From: Ceratopteris richardii
Lineage: Eukaryota; Streptophyta; Polypodiopsida; Polypodiales; Pteridaceae
Assembly (NCBI GenBank): GCA_020310875.1
Contig: CM035432.1
Span: 91,231,018 to 91,295,017 of the forward strand
Direction of reading: 5' to 3'
Length of the DNA: 64,000 bases
Shown: positions 59,276 through 64,000 of the stretch, one piece after another
Numbering within the stretch: the first letter of the stretch is position 1
How the letters are laid out: each line of letters begins with the position of its first letter
Translations under genes and position numbers: made by a program
The notes under the pieces: model-generated
Told to the model about the DNA's origin: nothing
What the model saw: only the letters and a program-made list of their open reading frames with translations
The model's database searches: none

Positions 59276-60835
59276 TTATAAAGTTTTTACAATTGGCTCT
59301 TGGCCTTGAGCTTCTCCACTACATTCTTTCTTCTCTGAAAAGACAGTGGCAATTGGTAAGTCAAAACTGATTTGGATATTAACTGAGGGTTTGTCAATCC
59401 AAGACCTAAAGCTATTCCTATTTAACCTAATATTTTTCCTCTAAAGTTAACTCCTAGGGTAGTAAGGGCAAGGGACTTCCTAACTAGAAATATACAATTG
59501 GTCCCTTGCATTATTGTAGATAGGCACAAAACTTTGCTCAAGGCCTTCAGATACCAAGTCATGAAGTGTCCTTGAGGGGAAAAGTCCTTATGGATTATGA
59601 AAAAATCTTCCTTTGGCAATTTTCCAATGTAATGTGCCAAGGAAGAGCCATGGCCCTGGGAAACACGGTCACCACCACTCCTTTCTACAAATTTATCCAC
59701 TTCAATTGTTTTCTACACATAGACAATCATAAAATTAAATAGATACATCTTGTATGAATATGAGACAACCATAAATGTCAATAGAGACTTACATCTTGAA
59801 GCCTATCTTCATCCTCTCCTCTTCCCATTGCATCTAGTGGAATCAATGAATGGGCCATGCCACTTTGCTCCACAACAGGGGATGTTGGAATCTTCTTCTC
59901 CAAAATTCTTTCCCTTGTTGTGGCCAGATCTTCTTCAGTGGCATCTTGGTTGGCATGGCTCAAAATCTCTTCACACACAAATGCAATGGTGTCCGCAACT
60001 GAATCACCAAGTGGAATTGTTGCCTTTTCCATAATGTCAGAAGTGTTGTCCATGGGAACATCCGAGGTTGAGCAAAAAATACTAAGGTATTCATTGAGGC
60101 ATAGACTGAATGCCTTCTCAATATCGTGCAGGAACAAAAAATCCTCTCCATCGACAAGTACAACTGAAAACATTTCCATCTCTACTTCTGGTAGAGTGGG
60201 TTCCACAGGGTCTAAGTTGGAGGATGGACTATTTTGTGTACTGGCTTCCTTTAATTTGTCCACTACTCCTTGAGGAAATTCTCTGGAAATTTTTTGACTC
60301 TCTTCTAATAAGTTGAGAGCTTATGTCTGGGGTTCCTTCTTGTCATCTACAAAACTCCCAGTAACAAGATGGGGTAGGTCCATGGGTGAAGGTTCCGGCT
60401 CCTCATTGACAAAAAAAATATGGTTGTTGCTATGTAGGAAAGATATTTTCTTCCCATTTTCCTTTTCTTATTTGATTATTTAATTAAGGGCACTGTGTCA
60501 TCTAACAGGTGCCCTGAACCCTCAGCAATAGCCATGAAATGCTTTAAGCACTTCGCAAATGCCTCATCTCCTTTATGAATGTAGAAAAGCAGGTCACAGG
60601 GGACCCATTTACACTCATATGCTGGAATATCTATGGCATATCTTAATATATAGAATTCCATAAAATCTGTGATCTCATCAATCACATCGGAGTTCATGGC
60701 TATTGCCCCTTCAAGATTAGGAACTCTACAGACTAGTTCATACAAATCCGTATGACCATTGTAGTCTGTAGTATCCAAAAACTCCATGAATAGATCTTGA
60801 GGAGATTTCATGGGAGTGGAAGTGCTAGCAGCCAT
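59276..60835 (-). pseudogene. Gene L: spliced gene of unknown function, one in-frame stop
   Basis: Starts at ATG 60,835 (MAASTSTPMKSPQDLFMEFL). Exon 1 runs to about 60,480. Exon 2 runs from about 60,440 to 59,793 (donor GTAAGT, with TAA at 60,323-60,321). Exon 3 is 59,712-59,427 and joins in frame across an 80-base intron. A possible exon 4 is 59,334-59,276. Exon 1 encodes an acidic, helix-rich region (DLYELVCRVPNLEGAIAM, HKGDEAFAKCLKHFMAI). Exon 2 is acidic (EVEMEMFSVVLVDGEDFLFL) and exon 3 has KEDFFIIHKDFSPQGHFMTW. I recognise no family. The exon 1/exon 2 boundary is not fixed. It faces the H3-like gene and follows gene K on the same strand. Confidence 0.5.
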
Positions 60836-60920
60836 TGCTTGCGCGCGAGAATTCTACTGGCTTGTCTGTGCTTTCTAGCTCTTTGAGAGTGCAAATGTGA
60901 GAAATGAGCACATAGAACCC

Positions 60921-60930
60921 ATTTTTATAG
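60921..60930 (-). promoter_or_regulatory. TATA box of gene L
   Basis: CTATAAAAAT on the minus strand about 90 bases before the gene L ATG. A TGGGCCC motif (site II-like) lies about 20-30 bases further upstream (near 60,956). This is a believable plant promoter. Confidence 0.55.
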
Positions 60931-61237
60931 CAGTTTCAAGTTTTTAAACTGACTGGGCCCACTTTTAAAAGTATATAATAAAGAAGTGTAATTTCAAAAA
61001 ATGTGTTTCTGATGACAAAATAATGCACAGAAAAAAACATGAACAACCACATTTCAAAGTAGTGAACAAAATTTTTGACATTCCAAAAGTTTTGAAATTA
61101 CCATTGCGGAGAAGAAGGTATATACAATATCTAACATGAATCGATTGTCCTACTTTTTACAAGGTTCTTGAAACTACAAAAACCATGAGATACAATGATT
61201 AGGGCCCAAGAAGTGACATTCTCAGGTTGCAAAAGAA

Positions 61238-62584
61238 CTATGACAATGAGAGTTTTGTTCCATCTTTGCTCCAATCTACAGGGACTTTCATTTTGTATTC
61301 CATTCTTCTGCCCACCTGTAATCAATTTGCAAGAAATTGAAGTCATTAAAGTAAAATAAACAATAATGAAAAGATTACTTTAACAAAAGCACAAAACATG
61401 TCTCACCTTATGGCCTTGAATTTTGAATTTGGATTGAGTTAGTCCTTCAAACCCCATAACCATCAAGTGTTCTCTCATATTAGCGAAGCTCCAATGATTA
61501 TTCACTAAAATAGTTTCTGTTTCATTGTTGGGCAATCTAAGCTTTATTTCAAATAAATGTAAAGATCCCTCTGAACCTTGAAAAGGTATCCATTTGGCAA
61601 GTTTGCACATCCAACGATCGTAGTAGAATCTGATGTATAATGAAGTATGTTGTTTCAAATATCGAAATCCTATACCTCTTCCACCTATTTTACAAAGATA
61701 TTTATCACCTTTTGCAATTCCTTCTATCAAACCCCAATTTTCACCAAGAAGACTTTTGACTTGCTCATATGTGATGTCATTACACATGAACATGGTGGAA
61801 GTCTCTTGGAATGAGAATCCTTGGAATAAATATACAAAACAATGAATGGGAAAAGACCAGTGCAAACCTACAGACCTAGACACTTTTGTGAATTTCAAAG
61901 AGTATGTATATCCATTACCATATTTTGTTTCAAAGATGATACAGACCATATCAGGTTTTGGCGACTCCAAGCTAAGAAGAGAATGTACTTCAATTATCTC
62001 TAACCTTCCAAAACCATTCATTGTAGAGGGTACAACATATCTATGTGTGTAAAAGAAAACTCTATCATGGTAAATTTTAGCAGGAGATATTTCTCGAAAG
62101 ACTAGTGCACCAACATCTGCATGCAATGCCTAGAAAGTACCTATAAGACTATGAAGTAGTTGCTCTTCCACCAAAGTAGAAGGAAATATATCTGAAACAA
62201 ACAAAAACATATCTAAATAGTTTAGAAATATATCTGACACAAGAAAACATAAAATATTATAGAGTAATACTTACAATTCATAGGATATCTCATTCTACTA
62301 GAGTTTTCAAGTTTCATAGTTGCCATTGTAAAAACATGTTGTACAATAGCAACCATCCCATTGTCTTTGTGCTTCTTGAAGCCAAGTAACTCTTCCTTCC
62401 AATGAAGATCTAAGTTTCCACAATCTCTAACTCAATGAGGCCCAACTCTAGAGGATTGCATGTACACCCATGCACCTTTGGAGTACTCATGTGATAGCCA
62501 CTGTCCATCTGTGGCTTTGATATTGTGACATCTTAATGTGAGGATTTCATCTTTTGATTTCCTAGAAGCTTTAGCTATTGCCAT
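61238..62584 (-). pseudogene. Gene K: three-exon gene of unknown function, two in-frame stops
   Basis: ATG at 62,584 (MAIAKASRKSKDEILTLRCH). Exon 1 is 62,584-62,275, exon 2 62,191-61,407 and exon 3 61,315-61,238. All introns are GT-AG (donors GTAAGT and GTGAGA) and the joins keep the frame, giving about 390 codons. Exon 2 has WKEE-type and aromatic-rich segments such as RVFFYTHRYVVPSTMNGFGR, SLHLFEIKLRLPNNETE and NHWSFANMREHLMVMGF. TGA near 62,432 (GPH-stop-VRD) and TAG near 62,127 break it. I know no matching family. Without the stops it would look like an expressed cellular or transposon accessory gene. Confidence 0.5.
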
Positions 62585-63145
62585 TGAAGCTAAAGGTCTT
62601 CAAGCTACAACAGTAATTTGAGATAGGAGATGTAGGTAGGTTGAAGTGTAGAAACAAGAGCTTCAATGGTGTGCTACAGAGTGAAAGTAGTGGGAGAATA
62701 TGATTTTTTGGGACCTGGGTATCAAAATGTGAGGTTTAGGAGGGAAATTAACTCTTTTTTTAGTATTTTGAAAAAACCCATTTTTTCAGCTCAAAACATG
62801 CATGGATTTTGAATTTGGGATCAAAAAGAGTACTTTTGACCCTAAAAAGTAATGGGGGGTCCATTTTCAGGTGTTATGATGAGTTTTTAAACTTTTTGGA
62901 GACTTTGAATTTTTGGGCCCAACTGAGTTACGAGATTCCTTCTCTCTATAGAGGCAGCTCATTAAATAAGGGAGAAATATGTCCCCTCTCCCCCCTTCAA
63001 CCTAGTATTTTATAGGGCATACACTGTGGCCACCACCCTCTTCTGATTGATCCATCACGAATCACTCATTAATCTAAAAGGCCCATTCAGGCCGGTTCAT
63101 TTTTTCCCCTAATGAACTAGAACATCTAAACAGTGTCTACTTGAG
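62585..63145. other. Upstream region of gene K and spacer
   Basis: No gene. It holds homopolymer T/A tracts, a GGGCCC motif near 62,918 and G/C-skewed stretches (CCCCTCTCCCCCCTT near 62,980). GGGCCC motifs are also seen near 54,285 and 60,955, which hints at a shared element but was not proven. Confidence 0.3.
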
Positions 63146-64000
63146 TGTATATTGGAAGGTCACATTATGGGAGTTTCCAAATCTCCCATTAGTGGTGCCC
63201 ATTGAACATCAAGAAGAGAGGTCAACTTACATAAGTGATGACCTAAGCTTAGAAGAAGAGGAAGAGTTGATAACTCTATTATGTGAATATCAAGACATAT
63301 TTTCCTAGACATACAAGGATTTAAAAAGGGTCGAACAAAAAAATCTATTTCAATAGAATATCTATGAACCCAATGCAAAACCCATAAAATAGAGACCACA
63401 AAATTATAATGACATTTACACTCGCAAAATAAAGGAGGATAGTGATAGACTAAAGGAAGTTTAATTAGGAGATCAAACATACTGAATGTATATCTCCCAT
63501 TGTGGTGAGTCCTAACAAAGATGGTGAGTTGCATATATGCATCAACTTGAAAACAATTAATGCTACCACTATAAGGGGAGAGCTATCTACTTCCCATTAG
63601 GGAACACGTATTGGAAAATGTCATTGACACGGAATATTACAACTTCATTGATGGATTCTCAAACTACAAGCATGCAACAATCAGACTAGAAGACCAAAAC
63701 AAGATGGCCTTCACCATTGAGTGGGGCATATATGCTTTTTTGATCATGTCTTTTGGCCTCACTAATGCACCAGTCGCTTTCCAATAGTTGATGTTCCATC
63801 TCTTTGAAGAATCCCTACAAAAGACTTTGGAAGCCTATGTGGAGGACCTTTATGTGCACTCAAACAAAAGCACATATCACATCCCTTATTTGTAGCAAAT
63901 CTTTGAAAAATATAGAGAATATTGAATGGGTCCTGGTCTATAGAAATTTGTGTTTATGATGCGAGAGGGTAAGACCTTGGGTCACATAGTTTCTAAGAAT
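63146..64000 (+). pseudogene. Gypsy RT fragment running off the right edge
   Basis: Plus strand with stops and frame changes: ISPIVVSPNKDGELHICINL, then FIDGFSNYKHATIRLEDQNK, FLIMSFGLTNAPVAFQ and YVEDLYVHSN (63,835), ending GKTLGHIVSKN. The active site is YVED, Asp replaced by Glu. The phrasing (DGFSNY, CINLK-IN, VHSN, GHIVSKN) is closest to the gypsy at 1-12 kb, so it belongs to the same lineage in the opposite orientation. The upstream protease end can be guessed only weakly. Confidence 0.85.

Noticed and set aside
53873..63145. Terminal inverted repeats delimiting the J/H3/L/K region
   Set aside because: Only GGGCCC and purine-rich similarity could be matched by eye; no defined ends or target duplication.

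Overview
The window is a repeat-dominated stretch of a plant nuclear genome. It is probably a large, heavily methylated one, because most broken reading frames carry stops explainable as C-to-T changes. Primer-binding sites of the plant tRNA-Met and tRNA-Asp types, plant-type TATA boxes, GT-AG introns of 60-90 bp and several Ty1/copia and Ty3/gypsy families support this. No ordinary intact host gene was found, and the species cannot be named.

Layout. (1) 1-14.4 kb, minus strand: a large Ty3/gypsy element cut by the left window edge. It has a 5' LTR, a tRNA-Asp-type PBS, a leader with a CGATCG palindrome array, a very long gag with three zinc knuckles, and protease, RT, RNase H and integrase. 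A second retropepsin-like domain follows the integrase, then WVPK repeats and a long extra ORF with a coiled coil. The integrase zinc-finger module appears tandemly duplicated. (2) 14.4-26 kb, minus: copia wrecks A and B. Copia C (LTRs of about 1.13 kb, 5-bp duplication CCCCA) is inserted in the B integrase. (3) 26-42 kb: nested copia elements. F (plus, nearly intact, one internal TGA) sits at codon 3 of the gag of E (plus), and E sits in the RT of G (minus). (4) 42-47 kb: a chromodomain-type gypsy remnant and copia H (plus). (5) 47.1-53.9 kb: element I, a 6.8-kb LTR element without coding capacity (minus), inserted next to H. Its LTRs carry a tRNA-like A box/B box at exact tRNA spacing, and more tRNA-like units lie in its leader.

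(6) 54.5-62.6 kb is the least conventional part. A multi-exon, decayed DDE-type transposase-like gene (J, plus) is followed by a divergent histone H3-like gene with its own TATA box. The H3 start codon reads ATT and its frame is broken. Two related foldback hairpins follow, then two spliced, unrecognised genes (L and K, minus) that converge on the first pair. These may be parts of one undescribed DNA transposon or a chance assembly. (7) 63.2-64 kb, plus: a broken gypsy RT related to the left-hand gypsy, running off the right edge.

Insertion order by nesting: G before E before F; B before C; H before I. The junction near 26,070 joins truncated B and E LTRs, and the other half of G is missing, so a large deletion is inferred there.
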